NCBI RefSeq assembly: GCF_001679785.1
Contig: NZ_CP016286.1
Coordinates: forward strand, 3,652,001 to 3,716,000
Source: Rhizobium leguminosarum
GTDB lineage: Bacteria; Pseudomonadota; Alphaproteobacteria; Rhizobiales; Rhizobiaceae
Direction of reading: 5' to 3'
DNA length: 64,000 nt
In this document: in pieces, positions 1 through 9,626 of the stretch
Numbering within the stretch: the stretch's first letter is position 1
Layout of the letters: each line of letters opens with the position of its first letter
Notes under the pieces: generated by a model
The model's input: the letters and a program-made list of their open reading frames with translations, nothing else
What the model was told of the DNA's origin: nothing
Databases searched by the model: none
Made by a program: the position numbers and the translations under genes

Positions 1-1
1 G

Positions 2-127
2 CTGGAAAAGGAAACCAACCCGTTCCTGCGCGCCGCCGATCCGGCGATCCGCCGCAATCTGGTGATGGAAGGCAAGACGAACGAGGAAGTCTTTGCAGAG
101 ATCCGCAAGCGCAAGGACCATTTCTGA
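2..127 (+). CDS. gloB: Hydroxyacylglutathione hydrolase (glyoxalase II), C-terminal end only
   Basis: The open frame enters from the left edge and encodes the last 41 residues, ending in KRKDHF. The segment with NPFLRA, then a short helix and a basic end, matches the C-terminal helical domain of glyoxalase II, which hydrolyses S-lactoylglutathione to D-lactate and glutathione in the cytoplasm. The metal-binding THxHxDH region lies outside the window, so the name rests on the tail alone. The stop codon overlaps the ATG of the next gene by one base (TGATG), so the two are translationally coupled. Confidence 0.7.
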   Translation: MEKETNPFLRAADPAIRRNLVMEGKTNEEVFAEIRKRKDHF

Positions 128-549
128 TGTCGCCCGATGACATCATCCGCGAACTCGGCCTGCAGCCGCATCCCGAAGGTGGCTGGTACGTGCAGACATT
201 CCGCGATACGGCGGGCGGAGAACGCGGCCATTCGACAGCGATCTATTATCTGCTGACCAGAGGGCAGCGTTCGCACTGGCATCGCGTCCATGATGCGGCC
301 GAGGTCTGGCATTATTACGCCGGCGCGCCGCTCTCGCTGCACCGGTCGGAAGACGGAACGGCAAGCGAGACCCTGACGCTCGGAACGAATCTCCCTGCCG
401 GCGAGCGGCCGCAGGCAATCATTCCCGCCAATTGGTGGCAATCGGCCGAAACCCTTGGCGATTTCAGCTTGGTCGGCTGCACCGTCTCGCCCGGCTTCGA
501 ATTTTCGAGCTTCGAGATGGCGCCACCCGATTGGAAGCCAGGCGGCTAG
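127..549 (+). CDS. Cupin superfamily protein, DUF985 family
   Basis: A 140-residue single-domain protein. It starts with the family pattern LGLQPHPEGGWY and contains the cupin core around HWHRVHDAAEVWHYY (about residues 50-66), with histidines and a glutamate where cupins bind a metal, then the second beta motif near PANWWQSAE. Members of DUF985 are small cytoplasmic beta-barrel proteins related to sugar epimerases and have no firmly established substrate. Its start overlaps the upstream glyoxalase II stop, suggesting a joint transcript and perhaps a role in metabolite repair, which is inference. Length is normal for the family. Confidence 0.9.
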   Translation: MSPDDIIRELGLQPHPEGGWYVQTFRDTAGGERGHSTAIYYLLTRGQRSHWHRVHDAAEVWHYYAGAPLSLHRSEDGTASETLTLGTNLPAGERPQAIIPANWWQSAETLGDFSLVGCTVSPGFEFSSFEMAPPDWKPGG

Positions 550-596
550 AGCATGATGCCGAAAAGTGTGAGCGGTTTTCGGGCGACATCATGCTC
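549..596. repeat. Rhizobial palindromic intergenic element, copy A
   Basis: The outer arms GAGCATGATG (549-558) and CATCATGCTC (587-596) are perfect 10-base inverted repeats; inside them CCGAAAA and TTTTCGG form a second stem. The same element occurs in the opposite orientation at 61656-61703. It lies just after the cupin stop and just before the stop of the convergent transporter gene, so it may also end transcription from both sides. Confidence 0.8.
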
Positions 597-603
597 CAAC
601 TAT

Positions 604-1497
604 CTAATTTAGAACAGCCGCAGACTGCGCCGGAGTTTTGCGGCGGAACATGTCCTGGGCGGCGAGCACCGCCCCGCCGGTGACGAGCAGGCAGGCGAGA
701 GCAATGCGCCAGCTCGGCTCGGCAAATCCGAACAGCACCAGAATAAGCGTCGAAAGCAGAGGTGCTGCATAACTTGCCGCGCCGAGGATCTGGATATCGC
801 CGTTCTTCACGCCGTAATCCCAGGCGTAGAAGGCGGCACCGACCGGAAAGAGCCCGAGCCCGGCAACGGCGACCCATTCGAAAACCGTTTCCGGCCAGAC
901 GGTCGTCTCAAGGCCGAGATGGCAGAAGAGCGACAGGATGGAGGTCGCAAGGCAGAAGCCGGTGACGACATCCGTGGAGACGGCGTCAAAACGCCGCGTC
1001 AGCAGCGAATAGCCGGACCATGTGAAGGCGCAGAGAAAGGCAGCACCGTAACCGACGGCATAGGCGCCGTCGAAATCAATGCCGTTGCGGCCGACGATCA
1101 GGAAGGTGCCGCAAAGTCCGGCAAGCGCACCTGCCACATGATACCAGCGCAGCCGTTCGCCCGGCAGCAGTGCCGAACCGACGACGATCAACAGCGGCCA
1201 GAGATAGGCGACCAGTCCCGCCTCCACCGCCGGCGCGTTCCGGAGCGCGGTAAAATAGAGGAAATGATAGCCGAACAGCCCCGCAATGCCTGTTATCCAG
1301 ACCTTGGCCGGCTGCTTCAGCAGCGCCAGCCGCGAGGGATCGAGGGTAAGCACGACGAGGCCGGGAATGCTGCCGATCGCAAAGCAGACGGCCGAAAGCT
1401 GGAATGGCGGCATCTTGCCGGAGGCGGCCGTGAACAACGCCAGGAACGACCACATCAGAATGGCCGCAAAACCGATCAACGTCGCGCGAAGCTTCAC
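604..1497 (-). CDS. EamA/DMT-family inner-membrane exporter, YddG-like
   Basis: A 297-residue hydrophobic protein with about ten membrane segments in two EamA repeats (roughly residues 5-135 and 150-285). The second half of each repeat shows the typical PLLIVVGSALLPGERL and PLLSTLILVLFG patterns. The first repeat carries FLYFTALRNAPAVEAGLVAYLWPL, which is close to the aromatic amino acid exporter YddG subgroup. Members export small metabolites or amino acids across the inner membrane by proton exchange. The substrate cannot be told from sequence. The gene stands alone between convergent and same-strand neighbours. Confidence 0.85.
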   Translation of the reverse strand: MKLRATLIGFAAILMWSFLALFTAASGKMPPFQLSAVCFAIGSIPGLVVLTLDPSRLALLKQPAKVWITGIAGLFGYHFLYFTALRNAPAVEAGLVAYLWPLLIVVGSALLPGERLRWYHVAGALAGLCGTFLIVGRNGIDFDGAYAVGYGAAFLCAFTWSGYSLLTRRFDAVSTDVVTGFCLATSILSLFCHLGLETTVWPETVFEWVAVAGLGLFPVGAAFYAWDYGVKNGDIQILGAASYAAPLLSTLILVLFGFAEPSWRIALACLLVTGGAVLAAQDMFRRKTPAQSAAVLN

Positions 1498-1529
1498 CCG
1501 TCATCCCCTTCACGGAGGCAGAAGCCCCG

Positions 1530-2312
1530 TCAGCTGTTGCTGCCGTATTTGACGGCAGTAATCGTCACCATTCCATATTCGGTTGGAATGCGCACATAGA
1601 CAGGAGCGTATACATTTGCCGCGTCCGACTTGGCAAACCAGATCTCCATGCGGTTGCTCTTGCTGAGATAGTCGATGTCCTTGCGGCCCTTCTTGTAACC
1701 CGAGCGCGGCACGAAGCGCACACCGCAGACGATCGCCTTGCCCTTGAAGCCATTGGTGGAAAAATCCTCGTCGCCCTTCGGCGACAGCACTAGATCCATG
1801 CGCGTCTCGCCGTCGAAGATCGGCAGCGTCTGCGAGCAGACCTTGGTATCGCCGGTGAAGACCAGGCCGGAGATCGGATCGAGCACCGAGCGCATGTCGC
1901 GCGGCGTGACGTCGATCCAGTTCTTCGGACGCTTCGGCATCGGTGTCGTCGTCGCCGAGATGATGTTGCCGTTGCGGTAGCTGACCTCGTAGACGCGGGC
2001 CTTCCTCTTGCCGCTCTTGTAGTAGAGAGAGTATTTTTGCGCCTGCAATCTGTCATTGCGCACGACGCCGGTGACGCTGGTCTTGGCCGAAATCGTCGTG
2101 ACGAGATCGGCAAGACCGGCAGAATTGATGTCGCCGGCGATCTTGTAGCTGTGATCGTCCTCGATCTGCGTCAGAAACGCGGCGCGCGCGATCGGCAGGC
2201 CGGCGAGCGCCACCCGGTATTCCGTCCGATGCTGAATTTCGGCCGCCGATGCCGGTATGGCAAGAAGTGCGGCGATGGCCGAAATGAAAATCCGTCTGCC
2301 CGAATGAGCCAT
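1530..2312 (-). CDS. DUF3108 domain-containing exported protein
   Basis: 260 residues with a clear signal peptide (basic MAHSGRRIF, hydrophobic stretch, cleavage after ASA near residue 23). The mature part begins [20 protein letters not shown] and contains [18 protein letters not shown] and the conserved [15 protein letters not shown] segment of DUF3108, a periplasmic beta-rich domain of unknown function. It lies divergent to rpmB, an arrangement I recall as common in rhizobia. Cysteines near residues 157 and 196 may pair in the periplasm. No enzymatic residue can be named. Confidence 0.85.
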   Translation of the reverse strand: MAHSGRRIFISAIAALLAIPASAAEIQHRTEYRVALAGLPIARAAFLTQIEDDHSYKIAGDINSAGLADLVTTISAKTSVTGVVRNDRLQAQKYSLYYKSGKRKARVYEVSYRNGNIISATTTPMPKRPKNWIDVTPRDMRSVLDPISGLVFTGDTKVCSQTLPIFDGETRMDLVLSPKGDEDFSTNGFKGKAIVCGVRFVPRSGYKKGRKDIDYLSKSNRMEIWFAKSDAANVYAPVYVRIPTEYGMVTITAVKYGSNS

Positions 2313-2554
2313 GGAAAAAGCCTTGTCTTGCTGCGCGCTGGCAGCCCCTTGCTGAGCGCTCTATACTCCTGCCGCGAAGGGAAGAAAACAGCAGCTTTTT
2401 GACAGAATTGCGGGAAAGGCCAAGGTTTGGCTTGACGCGAGCAGCCTGTCTGACTATAGAACCGCAACTTTCCAATCATGCCCGTTGGATTGCGCGCCTG
2501 GCTTTGCCGGGAATGGCAATTCGATGGCCCGAGAAAAACAAGAATAGGTGTTCC

Positions 2555-2854
2555 ATGTCCCGCGTGTGCGAATTGACCGGCAAGGCCGTCCTGACTGGTA
2601 ACAATGTCAGCCATGCCAACAACAAGACCAAGCGCCGGTTCCTGCCGAACCTGTGCCAGGTAACGCTGATTTCCGACGCTCTCAACCAGCGTTATCGTCT
2701 TCGCGTTTCGGCTGCTGCTCTTCGCTCCGTCGAGCATCGTGGCGGCCTCGATGCCTTCCTGCTGAAGGCCAGCGAAAACGAACTGTCGATGCGCGCTCGC
2801 CTGCTGCGCCGTCAGATCGCCAAGAAGACCGCTGAAGCCGCTGCTGCTGCGTAA
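2555..2854 (+). CDS. rpmB: 50S ribosomal protein L28
   Basis: 99 residues beginning [29 protein letters not shown], the universal L28 N-terminus. The alphaproteobacterial extension ([26 protein letters not shown] and an alanine-rich tail) completes it. It binds 23S rRNA in the large subunit. I chose the ATG at 2555 because L28 proteins begin exactly here; a longer upstream reading has no family support. A rho-independent terminator follows directly at 2882-2921. Confidence 0.97.
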   Translation: MSRVCELTGKAVLTGNNVSHANNKTKRRFLPNLCQVTLISDALNQRYRLRVSAAALRSVEHRGGLDAFLLKASENELSMRARLLRRQIAKKTAEAAAAA

Positions 2855-2881
2855 GCTTCTGCCCTTCTTTCATACGGCTTC

Positions 2882-2921
2882 AAAAGGCTTGAACGGATAA
2901 TACCGGACAAGCCTTTTGCTT
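2882..2921 (+). terminator. Rho-independent terminator after rpmB
   Basis: AAAAGGCTTG (2882-2891) pairs with CAAGCCTTTT (2908-2917), giving a stem followed by a T-rich stretch, 28 bases past the rpmB stop. Confidence 0.75.
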
Positions 2922-2966
2922 TGCCGGTTTGCTCCTCCAACTGGTGGCATCACCCAGGATAAAAAA

Positions 2967-3602
2967 ATGCTGAAGACCCGCTATACCATCGCCTATGTCG
3001 CACTGATGACGCTCGTCGTCGTCGCCTCCAACTTCCTCGTCCAGTTTCCGCTGAACGCCGAAGTCGCCGGCATCAACCTTGCCGACATCCTGACCTGGGG
3101 CGCCTTCTCCTATCCGATCGCTTTCCTCATCACCGATCTGACCAACCGCCAGTTCGGCCCGCAGGCAGCCCGCAGGGTCGTCTTTGCCGGCTTCGTCGTC
3201 GGCGTGACGCTCTCCTTCTTCACCTCGGTGCCGCGTATCGCCATTGCCTCCGGCTCGGCCTATCTCGCCGGCCAGCTGCTCGATATCGCCGTCTTCAACC
3301 GCCTCCGCCGCCAGGCCTGGTGGCGCGCGCCGCTGGTCGGTTCGCTGATCGGCTCGGCGCTCGATACGGTGATGTTCTTCTCGCTGTCCTTCGCCGCCTT
3401 TTTCGTCTTCCTCGGCCCGAACGATCCCTTCGCGCTGGAAGCAGCCCCCGTCCTCGGCGTCTTCGCCACCGAGGCTCCACGCTGGATTTCCTGGGCGATC
3501 GGTGATTTCGCCGTGAAGATGATCGTCGGCCTCGTCATGCTGCTGCCTTATGGCGCACTGATGAACGTGCTGCGACCGATGCAGGCCGCTCGCGCCAGCT
3601 AA
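2967..3602 (+). CDS. yhhQ: Queuosine precursor transporter (YhhQ/VUT family)
   Basis: 211 residues, strongly hydrophobic, with about six membrane segments. The family pattern is visible: VVVASNFLVQFPLN, then AFLITDLTNRQFGPQAARRVV, then SGSAYLAGQLLDIAVFN and SALDTVMFFSLSFAAFF. YhhQ proteins import the queuine precursors preQ0/preQ1 for tRNA modification. An in-frame ATG exists 17 codons earlier, but the ATG at 2967 has an AGGA seven bases upstream and begins at the family's normal N-terminus (MLKTRYTIAYVALM), so I prefer it. The gene is monocistronic after the rpmB terminator. Confidence 0.88.
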   Translation: MLKTRYTIAYVALMTLVVVASNFLVQFPLNAEVAGINLADILTWGAFSYPIAFLITDLTNRQFGPQAARRVVFAGFVVGVTLSFFTSVPRIAIASGSAYLAGQLLDIAVFNRLRRQAWWRAPLVGSLIGSALDTVMFFSLSFAAFFVFLGPNDPFALEAAPVLGVFATEAPRWISWAIGDFAVKMIVGLVMLLPYGALMNVLRPMQAARAS

Positions 3603-3608
3603 TTGAAG

Positions 3609-4175
3609 TTACGAACGCCGCCGGACCGCACCGGCGGCGAGGGCCGGATGCAGCAGCACCTCTGCCGTCAGATCGTCGATACCTAGCGATGAATCGAGCC
3701 GCAGCACCGGCGCTGTCTGTGTTTTCAGCCATTGCTCATGTGCCGCAAGGCTGCGGCGTTCGGGACCGGCCGTATCGTAGCTGGCCGCCCATTCCAGGAA
3801 TTCCCCGCTTTTTACGGCCATGTCGCCGCCCGGCCTGATTCTGTTGCCGTATCGGGCAATCTCCCGCGCAAGGATGCGCGCCATTCTAAGCTCCGGGTCG
3901 GTCCTGAGGAACACGATCAGATCGTAAAGCGGCTCGAGCGGTCTTCCCCATTTCAGCGCCGATCCGGAGAGGACCCAGCCTTCATGCCGCGCCACCTCAT
4001 CGAGGAGCAGCCCGATGCGCTCGTCAGCATCCCTCGGCGTCGTGAACGGCGGATCGGTCGGTAACCAGAAGAAATCGTCGGTGTCGAGATGGGCGATATC
4101 GAGCTTTTCGCCAAGCGCGCGGCCGAGTGATGTCGTGCCGGAACCGGACGCGCCCATGACATGAATGTGCACCAC
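3609..4175 (-). CDS. P-loop NTPase, adenylate-kinase-like small kinase
   Basis: 188 residues. The Walker A loop GASGSGTTS sits at residues 8-16, followed by LDTDDFFW, the acceptor-binding position found in FlaR-type and shikimate-kinase-like nucleotide kinases. RTDPELRMARILAREIARYGNRI resembles the lid and arginine-rich region. It probably phosphorylates a nucleoside, nucleotide or other small molecule with ATP; the acceptor cannot be named. It is convergent with yhhQ (seven bases between stops) and has no operon partner. Confidence 0.75.
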   Translation of the reverse strand: MVHIHVMGASGSGTTSLGRALGEKLDIAHLDTDDFFWLPTDPPFTTPRDADERIGLLLDEVARHEGWVLSGSALKWGRPLEPLYDLIVFLRTDPELRMARILAREIARYGNRIRPGGDMAVKSGEFLEWAASYDTAGPERRSLAAHEQWLKTQTAPVLRLDSSLGIDDLTAEVLLHPALAAGAVRRRS

Positions 4176-4268
4176 GAACTCCCTCCGAAGACTGCTTTCC
4201 CGATGCCGCGGGGGATAGCCGAGGCATATGGCAACGCTCTAACGTTTTGAATCTACGCATCGTGCTTT

Positions 4269-4292
4269 CCGAAAATTGATTCCGATTTTCGG
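4269..4292. repeat. Short palindrome downstream of the esterase-like pseudogene
   Basis: CCGAAAAT (4269-4276) and ATTTTCGG (4285-4292) form a stem with an eight-base loop. It may act as a terminator for the leftward gene ending at 4307, or be a remnant of a rhizobial palindromic element. Confidence 0.5.
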
Positions 4293-4306
4293 GCCGATGG
4301 CTAGGA

Positions 4307-5343
4307 TCAATTCAGCTTCCGGAAATTCGGCGCTGACCACGTGGCCTCTTCAGAAAGCCGAAATTCCAGCATCAGATTGCGCTGCAGGATCGAATGATTG
4401 TCGTCCGACACCAGGATGATATGGGTCGTGCCGTCAGCGGCCTGGAAAGCATCGAGCCCTTCCATATTGTCGATCTGGGAGTTGAAATTGCCTTCCAGCA
4501 GCAATTCACCGTCGACGACAGCGTCGGGCCTGATGTCGGCGCCCTTGATGCGCCGAAGACGCATGCCGATGCCTTCGGCCATGTTGAAGCGGCGCTCCAG
4601 CAGCAGCAGGTCGCCGTTCGGCAGGAAGGCACCGTCGGTGATGTCGAAGCTGCCGTCCCGCTTAACCGAGAAACGCCCTTTCAGCGGCCCGCTGAGAATG
4701 GCCGCCAACCGATTGCCGTCACTGTCGAGACCGCGTTCGGAGACGATGACCACGCCGCCCGCAGCGGGCTGGATGCCGGCGCCACGGTGATGGTTTCGAT
4801 GCCGCGGTTGTCGTCCAGCATCTTTCGCGGGATCAGGATCGGCAAAGTGGCGATCGCTCCCGAGCCGGCAAAGCCGGGATCGGGATAGACATCGACGCGA
4901 TGAGCCTGCTCAAAGGAGACCAGGATCCGGTCGCCGTCAAGCGCCAGTCCCTCGGCATCCATATGTCCCTTGCCTTCGAAGCTGCGCCCGGCGCTGTTCT
5001 TCATCGGCGTGATCTCGACATCCGAAAGGCCGGAAAGCCTGCCCTTGACGTCGCGCGCGATGCTGCCGGTCAGCCACTGGCCGGTATCGAGCACGACGAC
5101 GAAATGTTTTTGGTCCGGCCGGAAACGGATGGAGGAGAGCGAGCCGAATAGCGCTCTGCTGGAGACCATCTCCAGCCCGCCGAGAAATTCCAGCGATCCG
5201 AATTGCGTCTCCGAAGAGCCGATCCTGAAATCGGAGATTTGCCGGCTAATGACAGGCAGGTCGTCGCCGGCCCATGACGAGGAAGCGCCGGCTGCGATAC
5301 AGAGCGCGATCGACGCCGCACGGCAGAGGCGCTTGACCGTCAT
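4307..5343 (-). pseudogene. Esterase-like activity of phytase family protein, broken by one frameshift
   Basis: The ATG at 5343, with GGGAAGA just upstream, opens a signal peptide (MTVKRLCRAASIALCIAAG) and a beta-propeller-like exported protein of the phytase-like esterase family: SSIRFRPDQKHFVVVLDTGQW, GHMDAEGLALDGDRILVSFE and DNRGIETITVAPAS. The frame then breaks near 4764-4768. The expected continuation, VVIVSERGLDSDGNRLAAIL through to NFRKLN at 4307, is in another frame. One missing base restores a single protein of about 345 residues. The gene lies 13 bases after cobT on the same strand. It is either a recent pseudogene or a sequence error; both halves keep normal codon use. Confidence 0.75.
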
Positions 5344-5356
5344 TCTTCCCGCGATG

Positions 5357-7258
5357 TCAGCCGGCACGGCGTATCCGGCCGCCGCGCGGCTGGACGGATT
5401 GGTCCTCGAACAATGAAGCAAGCTGCTCGGTCATCGCACCTGCAAGCTCGTCCGCATCGACGATGGTCACGGCGCGGCGATAATAGCGCGTCACGTCGTG
5501 GCCGATGCCGATCGCCAGCAGTTCGACAGGCGAGCGCGTCTCGATCTGTTCGATGACGGCGCGCAGGTGCCGCTCGAGATAATTGCCCGGATTGACCGAG
5601 AGCGTCGAATCGTCCACCGGCGCGCCGTCCGAGATCATCATCAGGATGCGGCGCTGCTCGCGGCGCGCGAGCAGGCGATTATGCGCCCAGATCAGCGCCT
5701 CTCCGTCGATATTTTCCTTGAGCAGGCCCTCGCGCATCATCAGCCCGAGATTGGCGCGCGCGCGCCGCCACGGCGCGTCGGCCGACTTGTAGATGATATG
5801 ACGCAGGTCGTTGAGACGGCCTGGCGTCTGCGGCTTGCCGCCGGCAAGCCAGTTTTCACGCGCCTGCCCGCCCTTCCAGGCCTTGGTCGTAAAGCCCAGG
5901 ATCTCGACCTTGACGCCGCAGCGCTCCAGCGTGCGGGCGAGAATGTCGGCGCAGGTGGCGGCAACCGTGATCGGCCGGCCGCGCATCGAGCCGGAATTGT
6001 CGATGAGCAGGGTAACGACGGTATCGCGGAACTGGGTGTCGCGCTCCATCTTGAAGGAGAGCGCCTGCATCGGATCGATGATGATACGCTGCAGCCGCGC
6101 CGGATCGAGATAACCCTCTTCCAGGTCGAAATCCCAGGAGCGGTTCTGCTGCGCCATCAGGCGGCGCTGCAGCCGGTTGGCGAGACGTCCGACCGCGCCT
6201 TGCAGATGCGCCAGCTGCTTGTCGAGGAAGGCGCGCAGGCGCTCCAGCTCGGCGGCGTCGCAAAGTTCCTCGGCGGTGATGATCTCGTCGAACTCTTCGG
6301 TAAAGACGTGATAATCGACCTTCTCGTTGAAATCGGCGAAAGGCGTATTCGGCCGGCGGGTCTCGCCCGGCGTTTCCGAATCGTCCTCACCTTCTTCCAT
6401 CATGTCGTCGTCAGAGATTTCGGCGCCTTCGGTCTCGCCATCCTCCATCTGCTCGTCGGCAACTTCACTGTCCTCGACGGGGGCGGCATCGGTGCCGGCA
6501 TCCTCGTCGACCTCGTCCTGGTCCTGTTCGTCGCCGCTCGGCTGGTCTTCCTGCTCCGACTGGTCGTCATTGTCGGCGTCGCTGTCATCGTCGCCGTATT
6601 CCTCGGCCATTTCCATGGCCGACAGCATGTTGCGGATGACCTTGGCGAAGGCCTGCTGGTCGTTGATCGCGCTCGACAGATTGTCGAGTTCGGACCCTGC
6701 CTTGTCCTCGATAAAGTCGCGCCAAAGGTCGAGCACCTTGCCGGCGGAGGCCGGCGGGCGCTGGCCGGTCAGCTTCTCGCGCACCATCATCGCAACCGCT
6801 TCGCCGACCGGCGCGTCTTCCTGGCGCTCGATGCCGGTAAAATTCGCCTTCGAATATTTCTCATCCGTCATGGAGCGCAGGTTCGAGGCCATGCCCTCCA
6901 TGCGCAGCGCGCCGATCGATTCGACACGCGCCTGCTCGACCACATCGAAGATCGCCCGGGCATCCGAGCCCTGTGGCGCCATCGTCGCATGCACCTTCTC
7001 GTCATGGCAGGCGAGCCGCAGCGCCATCGAATCGCCGAGACCACGAGTGACCGCCAGCTCATGCGCCGTCGGCCGCTTGGAAAGTTCCGGCAGCCGAATG
7101 CGCTCGCCGGTCATCCCCGGCCGTTCATTGGCGAAGGTCACCTCGACGTCGCCATCGCCGGCGATCGAGCGCACGCAGCCGGTTATCGCCCGGCGCAATG
7201 GCTCGACGTCGACAGGCGCGCCGGGCTTTGCTTTCGAATTGTCACCGCGAGCTGCCAT
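5357..7258 (-). CDS. cobT: Aerobic cobaltochelatase subunit CobT
   Basis: 633 residues, the normal length. The N-terminal half is CobT-specific. The centre (about residues 215-300) is an extreme acidic stretch rich in D and E, as in all CobT proteins. The C-terminal third is a von Willebrand A domain with the MIDAS motif DNSGSM after TVVTLLI. Together with CobS it forms the ring complex that works with CobN to insert cobalt into hydrogenobyrinic acid a,c-diamide in the aerobic B12 pathway. cobS ends 12 bases upstream, so cobS-cobT are co-transcribed, and the esterase-like gene follows 13 bases on. Confidence 0.96.
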   Translation of the reverse strand: MAARGDNSKAKPGAPVDVEPLRRAITGCVRSIAGDGDVEVTFANERPGMTGERIRLPELSKRPTAHELAVTRGLGDSMALRLACHDEKVHATMAPQGSDARAIFDVVEQARVESIGALRMEGMASNLRSMTDEKYSKANFTGIERQEDAPVGEAVAMMVREKLTGQRPPASAGKVLDLWRDFIEDKAGSELDNLSSAINDQQAFAKVIRNMLSAMEMAEEYGDDDSDADNDDQSEQEDQPSGDEQDQDEVDEDAGTDAAPVEDSEVADEQMEDGETEGAEISDDDMMEEGEDDSETPGETRRPNTPFADFNEKVDYHVFTEEFDEIITAEELCDAAELERLRAFLDKQLAHLQGAVGRLANRLQRRLMAQQNRSWDFDLEEGYLDPARLQRIIIDPMQALSFKMERDTQFRDTVVTLLIDNSGSMRGRPITVAATCADILARTLERCGVKVEILGFTTKAWKGGQARENWLAGGKPQTPGRLNDLRHIIYKSADAPWRRARANLGLMMREGLLKENIDGEALIWAHNRLLARREQRRILMMISDGAPVDDSTLSVNPGNYLERHLRAVIEQIETRSPVELLAIGIGHDVTRYYRRAVTIVDADELAGAMTEQLASLFEDQSVQPRGGRIRRAG

Positions 7259-7270
7259 GATCGGTCGGTC

Positions 7271-8266
7271 TCAAGCTCCGAGAACGATATTGGCGGCACT
7301 TTCCTTCAGCTCGACGCCGAAGGCCCGCTGATAGTGCTCGGCGACCAGCGGACGCTCCAGCTCGTCGCACTTGTTGAGGAATGTGACGCGGAAGGCGAAG
7401 GCGAGATCGCCGAAGATCTCGGCGTTTTCGGCCCAGGTGATGACCGTGCGCGGGCTCATGACGGTCGAGAGATCACCGTTCATGAAGGCAGCGCGCGTCA
7501 GGTCGGCGACGCGCACCATCTTCGAGACGGTCTCGCGGCCGCCCTTGTCCTTGCCGAAGCTCTTCACCTTGGCGGAAACGATATTCACTTCATGATCATG
7601 CGGCAGATAGTTCAGCGTGGTGACGATCGACCAGCGGTCCATCTGCGCCTGGTTGATCTGCTGCGTGCCGTGATAGAGGCCGGTCGTGTCACCGAGGCCG
7701 ATCGTGTTCGCAGTCGCAAACAGACGGAAGGCCGGGTGCGGCCGAATGACGCGGCTCTGGTCGAGCAGCGTCAGGCGGCCGGAGGATTCAAGCACGCGCT
7801 GGATGACGAACATCACATCGGGACGGCCGGCATCATATTCGTCGAAGACGAGCGCAACATTGTGCTGATACGCCCAGGGCAGGATGCCGTCCTTGAATTC
7901 GGTGACCTGCAGCCCGTCCTTGACGACGATCGCATCCTTGCCGACGAGATCGATACGGCTGACATGGCTGTCGAGGTTGATGCGCACGCAGGGCCAGTTG
8001 AGGCGCGCCGCCACCTGCTCGATATGCGAGGATTTGCCCGTGCCGTGATAGCCGGAAATCATCACGCGGCGGTTATGGGCGAAGCCTGCGAGAATGGCGA
8101 GCGTCGTGTCGCGGTCGAACAGGTAGTCGGTATCGAGATCCGGCACATAGGCGTCGCCCTTGCTGTAGGCGGGAACGCGGATGTCGGAATCGATGCCGAA
8201 GGCCTCGCGAACCGAAACGGTGGTATCGGGCAGTTCTGATATATCAAGGTCGATCTTGCTCATCAT
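7271..8266 (-). CDS. cobS: Aerobic cobaltochelatase subunit CobS (AAA+ ATPase)
   Basis: 331 residues. Walker A is GYHGTGKSS (residues 72-80), Walker B is [10 protein letters not shown], and the sensor region reads [23 protein letters not shown], the CobS signature. The protein is the ATPase ring of cobaltochelatase, MoxR-like, and pairs with CobT, whose gene follows at 12 bases. The N-terminus ([21 protein letters not shown]) is typical. A double ATG marks the start; either is possible. It acts in the cytoplasm in the late aerobic cobalamin pathway. Confidence 0.96.
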   Translation of the reverse strand: MMSKIDLDISELPDTTVSVREAFGIDSDIRVPAYSKGDAYVPDLDTDYLFDRDTTLAILAGFAHNRRVMISGYHGTGKSSHIEQVAARLNWPCVRINLDSHVSRIDLVGKDAIVVKDGLQVTEFKDGILPWAYQHNVALVFDEYDAGRPDVMFVIQRVLESSGRLTLLDQSRVIRPHPAFRLFATANTIGLGDTTGLYHGTQQINQAQMDRWSIVTTLNYLPHDHEVNIVSAKVKSFGKDKGGRETVSKMVRVADLTRAAFMNGDLSTVMSPRTVITWAENAEIFGDLAFAFRVTFLNKCDELERPLVAEHYQRAFGVELKESAANIVLGA

Positions 8267-8573
8267 GTCTCCAAGGCGGGTGATGCCACCCGGCCATACT
8301 GTCTCAGGCCATGTCGCAACCGTGACGCCGCGTTTTTTATTCCGCGCCCGTCCAGGTCGGAACGTCGGCGATACTTCTCCGGGACTGAAACGAAACCTCG
8401 GCGGGATAATGACCGCGTGCGAGCATTCTTGAAAGAGTCCCGGACAAGAAACGCCGCGTCCGGAAGGTCGGCGGAGGCGATGTCGGGAAAACGCACAAAT
8501 ATGAGCCGCGTTTGCCTGCGGCCTCAGCCGATTGGGACCATACCCGATTGAAGCCCAAGAGCAAGGACGGGAA
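8267..8573. other. Intergenic region between cobS and the J-domain gene
   Basis: About 307 bases. It should carry the cobS promoter, since cobS reads leftward from its left edge. I see no convincing ORF, RNA, repeat or cobalamin riboswitch box in it. Confidence 0.5.
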
Positions 8574-9191
8574 TTAACAAAAACCGTTCTGCTTCAACAA
8601 TTGATAGGCCTGGATGACCGCACGGAAACGCTCCTCCGAGCCGCGGTCGCCGCCATTGGCATCCGGATGGTGTTTCTTCACCAGTTCCTTGTAGCGGCTC
8701 TTGATCTCCGCCGATGTCGCATTGGCATCGAGGCCCATCGTTTCGAAGGCCTTGGTTTCAAGCGATTTCAGCTTGCGCGCCTGGGGAAAACGCGGTCCGC
8801 TGCCCTTGCCGCCTTCCTTGACGAAGCCGAAGGGATCGCGAACGCGGGTATAGGCGCCGGAGCGGATCTCCGAATGCAGCGGACTGTCCTTCGCCGCCTT
8901 GTTGACGCCGACCGTCCATGTCGGCCGATGGCCGGTGATCGCCTCTTTCTGGTAACGCGCGATCTCGCCGTCCGAAAGACCGGAGAAATAATTGTAGCCC
9001 TTGTTGTATTCCTTGACGTGCTCGAAGCAGAATAAGAAGAACTGGCCTTCCGCATTGCGGCCGACGGGAGCGCGATGCGCCCCCTTCTTGTCGCACCCGT
9101 CCCATTGACAGGTAGGCGGCGCCTGCTCTGTCTCCGGCTCGCGTTTGCGGCGTGTTCGGATGCGATCGAAATATTTGGAATCAAGTCTCAT
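8574..9191 (-). CDS. J-domain (DnaJ-like) protein
   Basis: 205 residues if it starts at the ATG at 9191 ([16 protein letters not shown]). The open frame extends 67 codons further upstream, but that part is antisense to bolA and unlike any family member. The C-terminal 60 residues are a J domain: [43 protein letters not shown], with the HPD triad that stimulates Hsp70 ATPase. The N-terminal part has [31 protein letters not shown] and NYFSGL, a conserved module with three cysteines that could bind a metal. It is a DnaK co-chaperone of unknown client, divergent from bolA. Confidence 0.88.
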   Translation of the reverse strand: MRLDSKYFDRIRTRRKREPETEQAPPTCQWDGCDKKGAHRAPVGRNAEGQFFLFCFEHVKEYNKGYNYFSGLSDGEIARYQKEAITGHRPTWTVGVNKAAKDSPLHSEIRSGAYTRVRDPFGFVKEGGKGSGPRFPQARKLKSLETKAFETMGLDANATSAEIKSRYKELVKKHHPDANGGDRGSEERFRAVIQAYQLLKQNGFC

Positions 9192-9293
9192 GACGGCGCT
9201 AATTATGGGGCTGTCGCGAAGCGACAACAAGAATTGACAAATGGGAATGTTGCAGGCTTGGTAGGAACCCTTTTCGCGAACCAGCAAGACCGG

Positions 9294-9578
9294 ATGATGA
9301 CCCTGCGAACACGCATCGAAGAAAAACTTGTCGAAGCCTTCGCGCCGGAACGCCTGAGCGTCATCGACGAAAGCCATCTGCATGCCGGCCACCAGCCTGA
9401 TATGTCAGGCACCGGCGAAACCCATATGCGGGTGAGGATCGTTTCCGGAAAATTCGCCGGCATGTCGCGGCTGGCGCGCCACCGGGCCATCACCGACCTG
9501 TTGAAACCGGAGCTCGATGCCGGCCTGCATGCGCTGGCCGTCGAACCGGCTGCACCTGATGAACCGACCCGCTGGTAG
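9294..9578 (+). CDS. BolA family protein
   Basis: 94 residues. The fold motifs are plain: MTLRTRIEEKLVEAFAPERLSVIDESHLHAGH, then GETHMRVRIVSGKFAGMSRLARHRAITDLL. The conserved histidine in ESHLHAGH and the C-terminal HALAVE are the positions by which BolA proteins share an iron-sulfur cluster with monothiol glutaredoxins. The start is the ATG pair at 9294/9297, where the family begins. It is divergent from the J-domain gene and likely acts in iron-sulfur trafficking or iron regulation. Confidence 0.93.
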   Translation: MMTLRTRIEEKLVEAFAPERLSVIDESHLHAGHQPDMSGTGETHMRVRIVSGKFAGMSRLARHRAITDLLKPELDAGLHALAVEPAAPDEPTRW

Positions 9579-9626
9579 CGGCACCGAAGCCTATATGGAT
9601 ATTCGCCGCCTGAAACCCAAGCGGGA

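Noticed and set aside
5498..8239. 913-residue open frame on the plus strand across cobT and cobS
   Set aside because: It is exactly antisense to the well-supported cobS and cobT genes, is rich in Arg, Asp and His as expected for antisense high-GC frames, and has no family motif.
8267..8573. Cobalamin riboswitch upstream of cobS
   Set aside because: I looked for a B12-box-like sequence and long-range stems and saw none.
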